A DNA stretch of 64,000 nucleotides, from NCBI GenBank assembly GCA_045863055.1, contig BTUW01000007.1:1-64000 (forward strand). Reading direction: 5' to 3'. The notes beneath the pieces are model-generated. The model saw only the letters and a list, made by a program, of their open reading frames with translations, did no database searches and was not told where the DNA came from. Below, piece by piece: positions 1 through 7,774 of the stretch; positions within the stretch are counted from its first letter, which is position 1; the number at the start of each line of letters is the position of its first letter. Position numbers and translations under genes: made by a program. This DNA is from UTCHB3 sp008363265. GTDB taxonomy: Bacteria; Bacteroidota; Ignavibacteria; Ignavibacteriales; Ignavibacteriaceae.

Positions 1-154
1 GAAGTTCAGGCTTCATCGAACCGGCACCAATAAGGCCGAGTCCACCATTCTCAGAAACTGCCGAAGCAAGTCTCCAGCCAGAGACCCATACCATTCCACC
101 GGAGATGATAGGGTATTTAATGTTGAAAAGAGTTGTAATTGAATTGCTTTTCAT
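1..154 (-). CDS. Nitronate monooxygenase / FabK-like flavoprotein, N-terminal fragment
   Basis: Reading the minus strand from ATG at 154-152 gives about 51 residues, open to the window edge. The product begins MKSNSITTLFNIKYPIISGG and continues with MVWVSGWRLASAVSENGGLG and then LIGAGSM. This is the first beta strand and glycine-rich FMN-binding region of the nitronate monooxygenase (2-nitropropane dioxygenase) family, which also includes the FabK enoyl-ACP reductases. The pattern P-I-(I/V)-x-G-G-M followed by A-S-E-N-G-G-L-G is characteristic. These are cytosolic FMN enzymes. The rest lies outside the window, so I cannot separate nitronate oxidation from FabK activity. It is divergent from the gene at 340; a TAATTTTG-like box on the minus strand at 202-209 may be part of its promoter. 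Confidence 0.8.
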   Translation of the reverse strand, partial: MKSNSITTLFNIKYPIISGGMVWVSGWRLASAVSENGGLGLIGAGSMKPEL

Positions 155-281
155 TTCTAACCATCCGTGCAAAAGCTCAGGAAAACTGTTGTTCAAGTAT
201 TCAAAATTATCATAATTTGTGATGAATATCTTCTGAGTGAAATAACAGTCAACAAAAAGAGTTACGGCACTTTCCCCAAAA

Positions 282-312
282 TTGCCTGTGATCAGGAAAA
301 TAAATATCTTTG
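282..312 (+). promoter_or_regulatory. Bacteroidota-type promoter, TTG-N20-TATCTTTG
   Basis: TTG at 282-284 and TATCTTTG at 305-312 are separated by 20 bases. This matches the known Bacteroidota primary-sigma promoter (TTG or TTTG at -33, TAnnTTTG at -7). The predicted start would be near 319, about 20 bases before the ATG at 340. Found by eye only; no expression data. Confidence 0.45.
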
Positions 313-339
313 TTGTTCAACTTTTAAATTATTCCGCGG

Positions 340-1317
340 ATGAGAGCTATAATACCGGTGGCCGGAATCGGCAGCCGACTGAAACCACACACAAATACGA
401 TCCCCAAAGTTTTACTTACGGTTGGTGACAAGCCGATCCTTGGGCATATTTTGCAAAAACTGCTTGATTCCGGGGTTAACGAGGCGACTTTTGTTACAGG
501 TCATCTCGGCTCGATGATAAAGAACTACGTCGAGAAGAATTTCCCGCAGATGGACTCGATCTTTGTTGAGCAGAAGAAACCGGAAGGTCTTGGACACGCG
601 ATCTATCAGGCAGCCCACACTTTCGGGAATGATGAAATATTCATTATTCTGGGCGATACGATCTTCGATGTCGATCTGGAGAAGGTTTTCAACCTTGGGA
701 GCAGCGCACTGGGCCTGAAGCATGTTGACGACCCCCGCAGGTTCGGTGTGGCGATAATTCAGGATGGCAGGATCAGTCAACTGGTCGAAAAACCTGAAGT
801 GCCGCCTTCCAATATGGCGATAGTCGGCCTCTACTACATCAAAAACTCGCAAAGACTGTCTGACTGCCTCAAGCACAATATCGAGAACAACATCCGCACG
901 AGAGGTGAGTTCCAGCTTACGGACGCGCTTCAAAAGATGCTCGATCTTGGTGAGGAGATGGTTCCATTTACAGTTGACGGCTGGTACGACTGCGGTAAGC
1001 CTGAAACTTTATTGGAGACAAACAGGTTTTTACTATCAAAGGATCATGGGGCCAACAGCGGCGACAAAGTGGTTATCATCCCGCCGTGCTATGTTCATCC
1101 CCACTCAGAGATCATTAACTCGGTGATCGGTCCTTTCGTGACGGTATCCGAAGGGGTGAAGATCTCGGATTCAGTTGTAAAGAATTCGATCATAGGAATA
1201 AATGCAGAAGTGGAGCGTTCGATACTGGAAGATTCACTCATAGGCGCCAATTCATTTTTAAGAGGAAAGTACACCCGGGTGAACACCGGCGACTCTTCCG
1301 AAATTGACTTTAACTAA
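340..1317 (+). CDS. Sugar-phosphate nucleotidyltransferase with C-terminal beta-helix
   Basis: The 325-residue product begins MRAIIPVAGIGSRLKPHT, the nucleotide-binding signature of the NTP_transferase family (usual form G-x-G-T-R-L-x-P-x-T). GDTIFDVD near residue 107 supplies the metal-binding aspartate. The last 80 or so residues are hydrophobic hexapeptide-like repeats of a left-handed beta-helix, as in two-domain glucose-1-phosphate thymidylyl- or uridylyltransferases. It should make an NDP-sugar from a sugar 1-phosphate and an NTP in the cytosol, feeding glycan synthesis such as the cluster downstream. The exact sugar and nucleotide cannot be read from sequence. A short gap separates it from metK, so the two are probably cotranscribed. 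Confidence 0.85.
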   Translation: MRAIIPVAGIGSRLKPHTNTIPKVLLTVGDKPILGHILQKLLDSGVNEATFVTGHLGSMIKNYVEKNFPQMDSIFVEQKKPEGLGHAIYQAAHTFGNDEIFIILGDTIFDVDLEKVFNLGSSALGLKHVDDPRRFGVAIIQDGRISQLVEKPEVPPSNMAIVGLYYIKNSQRLSDCLKHNIENNIRTRGEFQLTDALQKMLDLGEEMVPFTVDGWYDCGKPETLLETNRFLLSKDHGANSGDKVVIIPPCYVHPHSEIINSVIGPFVTVSEGVKISDSVVKNSIIGINAEVERSILEDSLIGANSFLRGKYTRVNTGDSSEIDFN

Positions 1318-1345
1318 ACAGTTCAAAACAAGGAAACAATCAAAG

Positions 1346-2488
1346 ATGTCATTTTATTTCACATCTGAATCCGTGTCCGAAGGGCACCCCGATAAACTGT
1401 GTGATGCCATCTCCGACGCGGTTCTTGACGCTATCTATGCTCAGGATCCCAACTCAAGAGTGGCTTGCGAAACCTATGCCACTACCGGTCTTGTTGTTGT
1501 CGGTGGCGAAATTACAACAAACGCTTACATTGATCTGCAGAAGATCGTAAGAGAAACAATTGAAGAGATCGGATACACAAAATCCGAATACAAATTTGCC
1601 GCAGAGAGCGTCGGTATCGTGAATGTAATGCACGAGCAGTCGGGCGATATCGCCATGGGCGTTGATACCGGCGGTGCAGGAGATCAGGGTATCATGTTCG
1701 GATTCGCTTGCGATCAGACCGAAGAACTGATGCCGCTTCCTATCATGCTCTCGCACAAACTTGTCGAGAAACTTGCTGCTATCAGAAAAGAAGGCAAGAT
1801 CATGAAATGGTTAAGACCTGACTCAAAGTCACAGGTAACTGTTGAGTACTCAGACGACAAGACACCACTCAGAGTTGACGCGGTTGTTGTTTCAACCCAG
1901 CATGACGGTGACGTCGATCAGGAGACCATCAAAAATGAAGTCATCGAGTACGTGATTAAAAATGTTATACCCGCAGATCTTCTCGATGCAAACACAAAAT
2001 TCCACATCAACCCGACCGGTAGATTCGAGATCGGCGGACCGCACGGAGACACAGGTCTCACAGGCCGCAAGATCATCGTTGACACCTACGGCGGATGGGC
2101 TCCCCACGGAGGCGGTGCCTTCTCAGGGAAAGACCCTTCCAAAGTTGACAGAAGTGCCACTTACGCAGCACGTCACATCGCGAAGAACGTTGTAGCAGCC
2201 GGACTCGCGAAAGAGTGCCTCGTACAGGTTGCCTACGCGATCGGCGTTGCCGAACCTGTTTCAGTTTTTGTTAACACCTATGGTACAGGCAAGATCGCCG
2301 ATACAAAGATCGCTGAAATGATCACCAAGGAAGTTGACCTTACCCCTAAAGGTATCATCGAAAGACTTCAGCTCAGAAGGCCTGTTTACAAGGCAACTGC
2401 AGCTTACGGTCACTTCGGCAGAAGTGGTGACGGTTTTACCTGGGAGAAGCTTGACCTGGTAGATACGTTCAAGAAGTACGCTAATTAA
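1346..2488 (+). CDS. metK: S-adenosylmethionine synthetase
   Basis: MetK makes SAM from methionine and ATP in the cytosol. The 380-residue product carries the family signatures: SESVSEGHPDK at the N-terminus, GAGDQGIMFG in the middle (near residue 110) and GGGAFSGKDPSKVDRSA near residue 260. I chose ATG 1346, which precedes MSFYFTSESV and has an AAGGAA ribosome-binding site at 1331, over the in-frame TTG at 1304. TTG 1304 would overlap the preceding gene and add 14 residues absent from the family. The gene lies 41 bases before ahcY, so SAM production and SAH recycling are paired. Confidence 0.97.
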   Translation: MSFYFTSESVSEGHPDKLCDAISDAVLDAIYAQDPNSRVACETYATTGLVVVGGEITTNAYIDLQKIVRETIEEIGYTKSEYKFAAESVGIVNVMHEQSGDIAMGVDTGGAGDQGIMFGFACDQTEELMPLPIMLSHKLVEKLAAIRKEGKIMKWLRPDSKSQVTVEYSDDKTPLRVDAVVVSTQHDGDVDQETIKNEVIEYVIKNVIPADLLDANTKFHINPTGRFEIGGPHGDTGLTGRKIIVDTYGGWAPHGGGAFSGKDPSKVDRSATYAARHIAKNVVAAGLAKECLVQVAYAIGVAEPVSVFVNTYGTGKIADTKIAEMITKEVDLTPKGIIERLQLRRPVYKATAAYGHFGRSGDGFTWEKLDLVDTFKKYAN

Positions 2489-2529
2489 TTGTTCACAAAC
2501 AGATCATATGAAATCAGGAGTTTAATTTA

Positions 2530-3807
2530 ATGGATCATAAAGTAGGTCACTACAAGGTAAAAGACATCACCCTCGCCGATCAGGGAAGAATGAAGATCGA
2601 GTGGGCAGAGTCAAGAATGCCCGTAATGATGCAGATCAGAAAAGAAGTTGAAGTTACAAAGCCACTCGCCGGTTACAGGATCGCGGGTTGCCTTCATGTT
2701 ACCAAAGAAACAGCCGTTCTTATCGAGACCCTCTCGGCAGCCGGTGCCCAGGTTTCCTGGTCAGGCTGTAACCCTCTTTCGACACAGGACGACATAGCCG
2801 CCGCCCTCGCTGCCAAAGGTACCGAGATCTACGCATGGCACGGAATGAATGTTGAAGAATTCTACTGGTGCATCGAGCGCACACTCGATATGAAACCGAA
2901 TCTCACCCTCGATGACGGTGCCGACCTTATTTTCACAGTTCACAACAAATTCCCCGAACTTATCCCGACCATCATCGGCGGTACGGAAGAAACCACAACC
3001 GGTGTGCACAGACTCAGAGCAATGGCTGATGCCGGCGCGCTGAAGTACCCTGTTATCGCGGTTAACGATGCCGAGACCAAATGGGATTTCGACAACGTTT
3101 TCGGTACCGGACAGTCATCGATCGACGGTATCCTGAGAGCCACCTCCATCCTCCTCGCTGGCAAGAACTTCGTGGTAGCCGGTTACGGTCACTGCGGAAG
3201 TGGTGTTGCCAAGAGAGCCCAGGGTATGGGAGCAAACGTTATCGCTACTGAAGTAAAGCCGACCGCTGCTCTTAAAGCCACCCTCGAGGGAATGCGCGTT
3301 ATGACAATGGATCAGGCCGCTAAAGTAGGTGATGTTTTCATCACAGCCACCGGTATCAAAGATATCATTGTTAAGAGACATTTCGAAACAATGAAAGACG
3401 GCGCGATCATCTGCAACACGGGTCACTACGACTGTGAGATCAACATCGACGATCTTGAAGCCATTGCTGTTTCGAAGAGAACAGTTCGTCCGAACAACGA
3501 AGAGTACACCCTTGCTGACGGTAGAAAGATCTATCTTCTCGCTCAGGGCCGTCTCGTGAACCTCGCTGCTGCTGAAGGTCACCCTTCAGAAGTAATGGAT
3601 ATGTCGTTCGCCAACCAGTTCATGTCGCAGGTACGCCTCGCAACAGAGCACAAAAATGGCAACAAACTTGAAAACAAAGTTTACGACATCTCTGAAGAGC
3701 AGGATCAGCACATCGCCGGTATCAAACTGAGCACCCTCGGTTACGAGATCGACAAGCTCACACCTGAACAGGTTGAGTACATGGACGATTACGCGGCAGG
3801 TACCTGA
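2530..3807 (+). CDS. ahcY: Adenosylhomocysteinase (SAH hydrolase)
   Basis: AhcY reversibly splits S-adenosylhomocysteine into adenosine and homocysteine, removing the product inhibitor of SAM methyltransferases. Visible signatures are NDAETKWDFDN around residues 179-189 (the K, D and N that contact substrate), FGTGQSS after it, and the NAD-binding GYGHCGSG at 218-225. GYGHCG rather than GYGDVG, together with a length of 425, resembles the archaeal/Thermotoga-type subfamily. A GTGATTTAATTTA-type leader contains AGGAG at 2517-2521. The gene follows metK, and a nearby adenosine deaminase (49602-50693) could consume the adenosine; that link is inference. Confidence 0.96.
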   Translation: MDHKVGHYKVKDITLADQGRMKIEWAESRMPVMMQIRKEVEVTKPLAGYRIAGCLHVTKETAVLIETLSAAGAQVSWSGCNPLSTQDDIAAALAAKGTEIYAWHGMNVEEFYWCIERTLDMKPNLTLDDGADLIFTVHNKFPELIPTIIGGTEETTTGVHRLRAMADAGALKYPVIAVNDAETKWDFDNVFGTGQSSIDGILRATSILLAGKNFVVAGYGHCGSGVAKRAQGMGANVIATEVKPTAALKATLEGMRVMTMDQAAKVGDVFITATGIKDIIVKRHFETMKDGAIICNTGHYDCEINIDDLEAIAVSKRTVRPNNEEYTLADGRKIYLLAQGRLVNLAAAEGHPSEVMDMSFANQFMSQVRLATEHKNGNKLENKVYDISEEQDQHIAGIKLSTLGYEIDKLTPEQVEYMDDYAAGT

Positions 3808-3822
3808 TAGTAGTGATTAGCT

Positions 3823-3875
3823 ATGAGTTATGAGCGATGAGTTGTTTGGCTGAAGGCTGAATCTCGATGGCTGAA
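3823..3875. repeat. Short tandem heptamers downstream of ahcY
   Basis: Three adjacent heptamers at 3823-3843 read ATGAGTT, ATGAGCG, ATGAGTT. They are followed by GGCTGAA at 3848-3854 and 3855-3861 and again at 3869-3875. The same GGCTGAA word recurs as a heptamer array at 46206-46226. They resemble short tandemly repeated repetitive (STRR) heptamers described in cyanobacteria; function unknown. Confidence 0.6.
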
Positions 3876-3894
3876 AACTCGAAATGTATTTCAG

Positions 3895-3927
3895 AAGGCT
3901 GTCTTATACGGGCAGCCTTTTTTTATT
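3895..3927 (+). terminator. Rho-independent terminator after ahcY
   Basis: AAGGCTG at 3895-3901 pairs with CAGCCTT at 3913-3919 across an 11-base loop, followed by a T-rich run. It closes the nucleotidyltransferase-metK-ahcY unit. The stem core GGCTG is shared with other terminators in this window. Confidence 0.8.
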
Positions 3928-3999
3928 GGTTTTGGGGGAGATTTGGCGGGATGTTGTATTTTGAGAAGTTGTTTTATGATTTTTCAGTAAAGACAGTCC

Positions 4000-4614
4000 A
4001 TGGAAGTATTTGAACTTCACCCCGTTACGCCGCAGAAAAGATTCATCACCAAGGCAGCCGATGCCCTCAGAGAAGGGCAGATCGTGATCTTTCCGACGGA
4101 TACTTACTACGGTATGGGTTGCAGTATCTACTCGAAAAGCGCGATCGAAAAGCTGATCTTCATCAAAGGGGGAAGTACTGAAAAACTCTTCAGTTTTATC
4201 ATTCCTGACCTGAAAGACATCTCCACTTACGCCAAAGTCTCAGACTATGCCTATAAAAAAATGAAGCGGCTATTGCCCGGGCCCTACACCTTTATTCTTC
4301 CCGCAGCAAGGGAGGTGCCGAAAAGGTTATGGTCGAAACGAAAAACGGTGGGAATCAGGGTGCCTGATCACTCGATCGTGATCGATCTGGCCAAGGAACT
4401 GGGGCATCCGATCGTTAGTACCTCCACCACCAATCGCAAAGGGGATATTCTCTCCCGTCCGGAAGAAATTGAGGCGGTTCTGGGTTATACGGTGGATATG
4501 ATGCTGGCAGCAGGCGTCGTACCTAACGAACCTTCCAGTGTCGTCGATCTAAGCAGTGACGAACCCATTATCCTCAGAGAAGGTGCCGGCGACATTTCGA
4601 TATTTGAGGAGTAG
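4000..4614 (+). CDS. yciO: YciO-like Sua5/YrdC-family protein
   Basis: The 204-residue product has the YrdC fold signature FPTDTYYGMGC near residues 30-40 and the LLPGPYTFIL segment that distinguishes YciO from TsaC. The RKTVGIRVPDH region, the STSTTNRKGD segment and the PSSVVDL then REGAGD ending complete the domain. TsaC/Sua5 makes threonylcarbamoyl-adenylate for tRNA t6A. In this protein the TsaC K-x-R segment reads IKGGSTEKLF, without the arginine, which is also unlike canonical TsaC. YciO proteins are reported to have weak or different activity, so a true TsaC role is less likely. A second, more TsaC-like paralogue lies at 34924. Transcribed alone between two terminators. Confidence 0.8.
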   Translation: MEVFELHPVTPQKRFITKAADALREGQIVIFPTDTYYGMGCSIYSKSAIEKLIFIKGGSTEKLFSFIIPDLKDISTYAKVSDYAYKKMKRLLPGPYTFILPAAREVPKRLWSKRKTVGIRVPDHSIVIDLAKELGHPIVSTSTTNRKGDILSRPEEIEAVLGYTVDMMLAAGVVPNEPSSVVDLSSDEPIILREGAGDISIFEE

Positions 4615-4637
4615 ACCTTCCATTCCACAACGCTAAC

Positions 4638-4659
4638 ATTTTTGCTTTAAAGCAAAAAT
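4638..4659. terminator. Bidirectional terminator, 22-bp perfect palindrome
   Basis: ATTTTTGCTTT at 4638-4648 is followed immediately by its exact complement AAAGCAAAAAT at 4649-4659. It sits between the convergent YciO-like gene (stop 4614) and the PLP synthase (stop 4667), so it can end transcription from both sides. Confidence 0.75.
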
Positions 4660-4666
4660 CTTCGCG

Positions 4667-5644
4667 TCAGATCAGGTTGTTCGCGGTGAGCCAGTCGTCG
4701 TTATAGACGGTACTGAGGTACTTGTAGCCTGAGTCGCAGATCACTGTACAGATCACCGATGGTTTCCTGATCTTCTTTGCCAAAGTCACCACACCGTAGA
4801 TATTTGCTCCCGAAGAACCACCGGAGAGTATTCCTTCCTGAGCTACAAGTAAGAATGTGTGTTCAATTGCCTGTTTATCGGTAACCTGGATCATGTCGTC
4901 AAGCATCTCAAGTTGCGCGGTTTTTATGAGGAATTCATCACCGAGGCCTTCGATAAGGTAGCGGGATGGTTTTACAAGCTTCTTTTGCTTGAAGTAATCG
5001 TAGAAGATCGAACCCACGGGGTCAACACCGATCACTGCAATCCCGGGATCCTGCTCTTTCAGGTATCTCCCGGCGCCGGTACAGGTTCCGCCTGTTCCCA
5101 CGCCTGCAACGAAATAGTCGATCCTGCCGTTCATCTGCTGCCAGATCTCGGGTCCGGTTGACATATAGTGTGCCTCATTATTGTCGAGGTTGTTATGCTG
5201 ATCGATGTAGAAAACACCCGGGTTTTCCGCGGCATATTTTTCGGCAAAATTATTATAAGAATCGGGATGTTCGGGAGGAAGAGCAGCATTAACTTTGATC
5301 ACATCAACGCCCATTATCTCGAGCATTTTGATCTTCTCTTTAGAAGTGGTGTCGCGGATAACTATCTTAAGTTTATACCCTTTCTGCCGGCAGACTATGG
5401 CAAGGCCCATCGCAGTGTTGCCTGAGGAGTTCTCAATTATCGTATCCCCCGGTTTGATCTTCCCCTCCCGCTCCGCTTTTTCGATCATGTACATGGCGAT
5501 GCGGTCTTTGATGCTTCCGCCGGGATTCATGAATTCAAGTTTTGCCCACACTTCATGGCCGGTTAGCTTTGAGATGTTTTCAAGTTTTACGCACGGTGTT
5601 CTGCCGATCGCTTTCAGCAGATTAAGGTTTGAGTTGAATGTCAT
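4667..5644 (-). CDS. PLP-dependent cystathionine beta-synthase / cysteine synthase
   Basis: This 325-residue fold-type II PLP enzyme performs beta-replacement on serine or O-acetylserine. The PLP lysine is in NPGGSIKDR near residues 41-49, the substrate loop is ENSSGNTAMG near 72, the phosphate-binding loop is VGTGGTCTG near 182, and GGSSG is near 275. NPGGS-(I/V)-KDR is the form usual in cystathionine beta-synthases, whereas O-acetylserine sulfhydrylases more often have NPTGS. There is no C-terminal CBS regulatory pair. Nearness to metK and ahcY supports a role in using homocysteine (inference). It is followed on the same strand by nothing; the upstream gene (5664-6509) is probably cotranscribed with an 19-base gap. 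Confidence 0.85.
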   Translation of the reverse strand: MTFNSNLNLLKAIGRTPCVKLENISKLTGHEVWAKLEFMNPGGSIKDRIAMYMIEKAEREGKIKPGDTIIENSSGNTAMGLAIVCRQKGYKLKIVIRDTTSKEKIKMLEIMGVDVIKVNAALPPEHPDSYNNFAEKYAAENPGVFYIDQHNNLDNNEAHYMSTGPEIWQQMNGRIDYFVAGVGTGGTCTGAGRYLKEQDPGIAVIGVDPVGSIFYDYFKQKKLVKPSRYLIEGLGDEFLIKTAQLEMLDDMIQVTDKQAIEHTFLLVAQEGILSGGSSGANIYGVVTLAKKIRKPSVICTVICDSGYKYLSTVYNDDWLTANNLI

Positions 5645-5663
5645 CTTAAATTATCCGTTTAAA

Positions 5664-6509
5664 TTACTGGTTGCAGTCAGTCGCCAGATCGAACGCGGCG
5701 ATGTACCACTTGCCGTTCTCGAAGGCAAAATCTATTTCAAATCCATTTGTATTTACTGTTCTTAGGATGATCTTGCTTTCTGCCTGACGCAGTTTCTGAA
5801 CCGAATCATCATCCCAGTCGTCATATTCGAGGAGTGAATACTCCCACCGGCTAATCCTGCTGTAGGTTTTTACTCCCTGTACAAAGCACCCTTCAGCCGA
5901 CCATTCACCTGTTTCACAATTGTACTCGGGGAGTTCACCGAACATTATGTTGCCTGCTGTGAATCCTGTCTGATCATCGAAGTAAATGAACACTCCTGTG
6001 GCGAAGATTTCTTCGATATCCGTCGGGATGCTGTCGAGATAGACCGGCAGGAACGAGGAACCGGGGTTGATCATCACATAGAATCCGTAAGCCGGATTGA
6101 TGTAACGGTTGAGGCCCGCGTAATCCTTTTTGTTAATCCTGTCAGCAATATCGTTGTAAATCATTGCGAACTCTTCCCTGTTGATCTCCGGCATCTTGAT
6201 CATATAATTCTCAGGAATGGGAAGTACCCAGACATCCTTGTATTTCTCCTGCTGGCGGAGCCGGTCCCAGAGGTCAACAGCGGCATTAATGTCAGAGTAG
6301 AATCCTGTGCAAACACGGTAAACCACTCCTTTCCGCAACTTCATGTCGAGGATGTCAGGATTAAGTCCGTCCCGCTGTGCTTCTTCAAATTTTTCCTGAA
6401 GTGCCGCCCTGTTGTAATCGGAGGAAATAACCACAACAAACCCCTGTGCCAGAACACCAGCCGGGACAAAAAGCAGACAGAAGACGATGAGAATTAAGTT
6501 CAGTTTCAC
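5664..6509 (-). CDS. Exported protein with SPOR-like N-terminal domain
   Basis: The 281-residue product starts with a clear signal peptide (MKLNLILIVFCLLFVPAG then VLAQ). Residues about 22-100 look like a SPOR-type fold. A strand GFVVVISSDYNR is followed by a helix, then YRVCTGFYSDINAAVDLWDR and a final WVLPIPE strand, matching the strand-helix-strand then Y-R-V-x-x-G-x-(F/Y) pattern of SPOR repeats. SPOR domains bind denuded peptidoglycan. The remaining 180 residues are not recognised; they contain a helix rich in D and N, then strands ending in FENGKWYIAAFD, reminiscent of NTF2-like lipoproteins. Probably periplasmic. It precedes the PLP synthase on the same strand, but a shared function is not evident. 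Confidence 0.6.
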   Translation of the reverse strand: MKLNLILIVFCLLFVPAGVLAQGFVVVISSDYNRAALQEKFEEAQRDGLNPDILDMKLRKGVVYRVCTGFYSDINAAVDLWDRLRQQEKYKDVWVLPIPENYMIKMPEINREEFAMIYNDIADRINKKDYAGLNRYINPAYGFYVMINPGSSFLPVYLDSIPTDIEEIFATGVFIYFDDQTGFTAGNIMFGELPEYNCETGEWSAEGCFVQGVKTYSRISRWEYSLLEYDDWDDDSVQKLRQAESKIILRTVNTNGFEIDFAFENGKWYIAAFDLATDCNQ

Positions 6510-6686
6510 TCAGAATAGAATTTATTTAAGGATGCAATTTAATGTACAGGCACTTCAGAACCTCGGGTCAATTTATGTCTGGCACGCCGGGTGGGGATGG
6601 AGGGCCGAAGTTATAATGGGGAAAAGTTTCCACATTGCGGAATTCTGTATATTTAAAGTTTCTTTTTTATTAATTTCGAAAGACGA

Positions 6687-7765
6687 ATGGCACAACCCCT
6701 TACCGTGATAATAATGCTCAACTACAACGGGGCGAAGGACACGGTGGAATGTATTGAATCGTTAAAACGGATCGATTATACGAACTACAGGATACTGATC
6801 GTTGATAATTCATCGACAGACGATTCGGTTGCGGTCTTTCGGGAAAAGTTTCCGGAACTTGATCTTTATGTAACCGAGAGGAATCTTGGTTACACAGGAG
6901 GAATAAACAGAGGGTTCAGGGAAGCGGCCAAGTTGAATCCCGCTTATATGCTGGTNNNNNNNNNNNNNNNNNNNNNNNNNNNNNNNNNNNNNNNNNNNNN
7001 NNNNNNNNNNNNNNNNNNNNNNNNNNNNNNNNNNNNNNNNNNNNNNNNNNNNNNNGAATAAACAGAGGGTTCAGGGAAGCGGCCAAGTTGAATCCCGCTT
7101 ATATGCTGGTTTTGAACAATGACACGCTTGTTGAACCTGACTTTCTGACAGAACTCGTTAACGCGATGGAGGACCACATGGATGCCGCAGGGGTCGGAGG
7201 GCTCATTCTTGCCGAGCATGACAGAAAAACGATCTGGTTCGGCAACGGAAGGATGATAAAATGGCGTGGCCTCGCGATCCATATCGACAAAGGGCTTCCA
7301 GTCGAACAGCGCTCGGTTAGAAAGCTTGTTGAGACCGATTTTCTGACCGGGTGCATGATCCTCTTCCGTACCGACCACCTCGCCAGAACCGGCTTTGAGG
7401 ATGAAGATTTTTTCATGTACCTTGACGACATAGAATTTTCCGCGAGGATCAGGTCACACGGTTTCAAGCTCCTGTACCAGCCGAATGCGGTAATCTATCA
7501 CAAGGTGCTGGGTGAGAAGGAGAGTCCGCTTAAACTCTATTACTCGGTCAGGAACAGGTTTTTGCTGAACAACAAGATGAACACAGGGTTAATTCGCCTG
7601 GTAACGGCGCTCTATTTTTCATCGGTGATCTCGTTGAAGATCATGGTATGGTCGTTCGTCAACAAACCATTTGCCAAGGTTGCGAGGGCCGCGCTTTCTG
7701 ATTACTTCAATCACGAACTCGGTGCCGGCAGGGGAACCATGCTTAAAGAGATAACAGAGGGATAA
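6687..7765 (+). CDS. Family 2 glycosyltransferase, interrupted by an assembly gap
   Basis: Before the gap the reading frame gives MAQPLTVIIMLNYNGAKDTV, the first strand of a GT-A glycosyltransferase, and IVDNSSTDDS. After the gap it gives LNNDTLVEPDF (the DxD-like motif), FMYLDDIEFS and AVIYHK, typical of rhamnosyltransferase-like GT2 proteins. The bases on either side of the 100 N are the same 55-mer. If the duplicate and gap (155 bases) are removed, the two parts join in one frame to a complete 307-residue protein, so the gene is most likely intact in the organism. It would transfer a sugar from an NDP donor at the cytoplasmic face of the membrane and starts the glycan operon. Confidence 0.85.
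6901..7110. repeat. Exact 55-bp duplication flanking the gap
   Basis: Bases 6901-6955 and 7056-7110 are identical over 55 positions and abut the N run on both sides. The duplication is best explained as unmerged overlapping contig ends, not biology. 55 equals a k-mer size commonly used in SPAdes-type assemblies. Confidence 0.95.
6956..7055. other. Scaffold gap of 100 N
   Basis: Exactly 100 ambiguous bases, the conventional placeholder for a gap of unknown size. The flanking duplication suggests the true gap length is negative (an overlap of 55). Confidence 0.99.
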
Positions 7766-7774
7766 CCGGCCGGT

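Noticed and set aside
412..933. A 173-codon minus-strand frame inside the sugar nucleotidyltransferase gene
   Set aside because: It lies wholly opposite a gene with clear family motifs and has no recognisable domain; it is a mirror of codon bias.
1304..1345. TTG 1304 as the metK start
   Set aside because: It would overlap the preceding gene and add 14 residues not seen in the family; ATG 1346 fits better.
3115..3582. A 155-codon minus-strand frame inside ahcY
   Set aside because: Fully overlapped by ahcY; composition reflects the complementary strand of a highly biased gene.
6687..7765. Two separate glycosyltransferase genes or a frameshifted pseudogene
   Set aside because: The break falls exactly at an N run flanked by a duplicated 55-mer, and removing it restores a single frame; an artefact is the better explanation.
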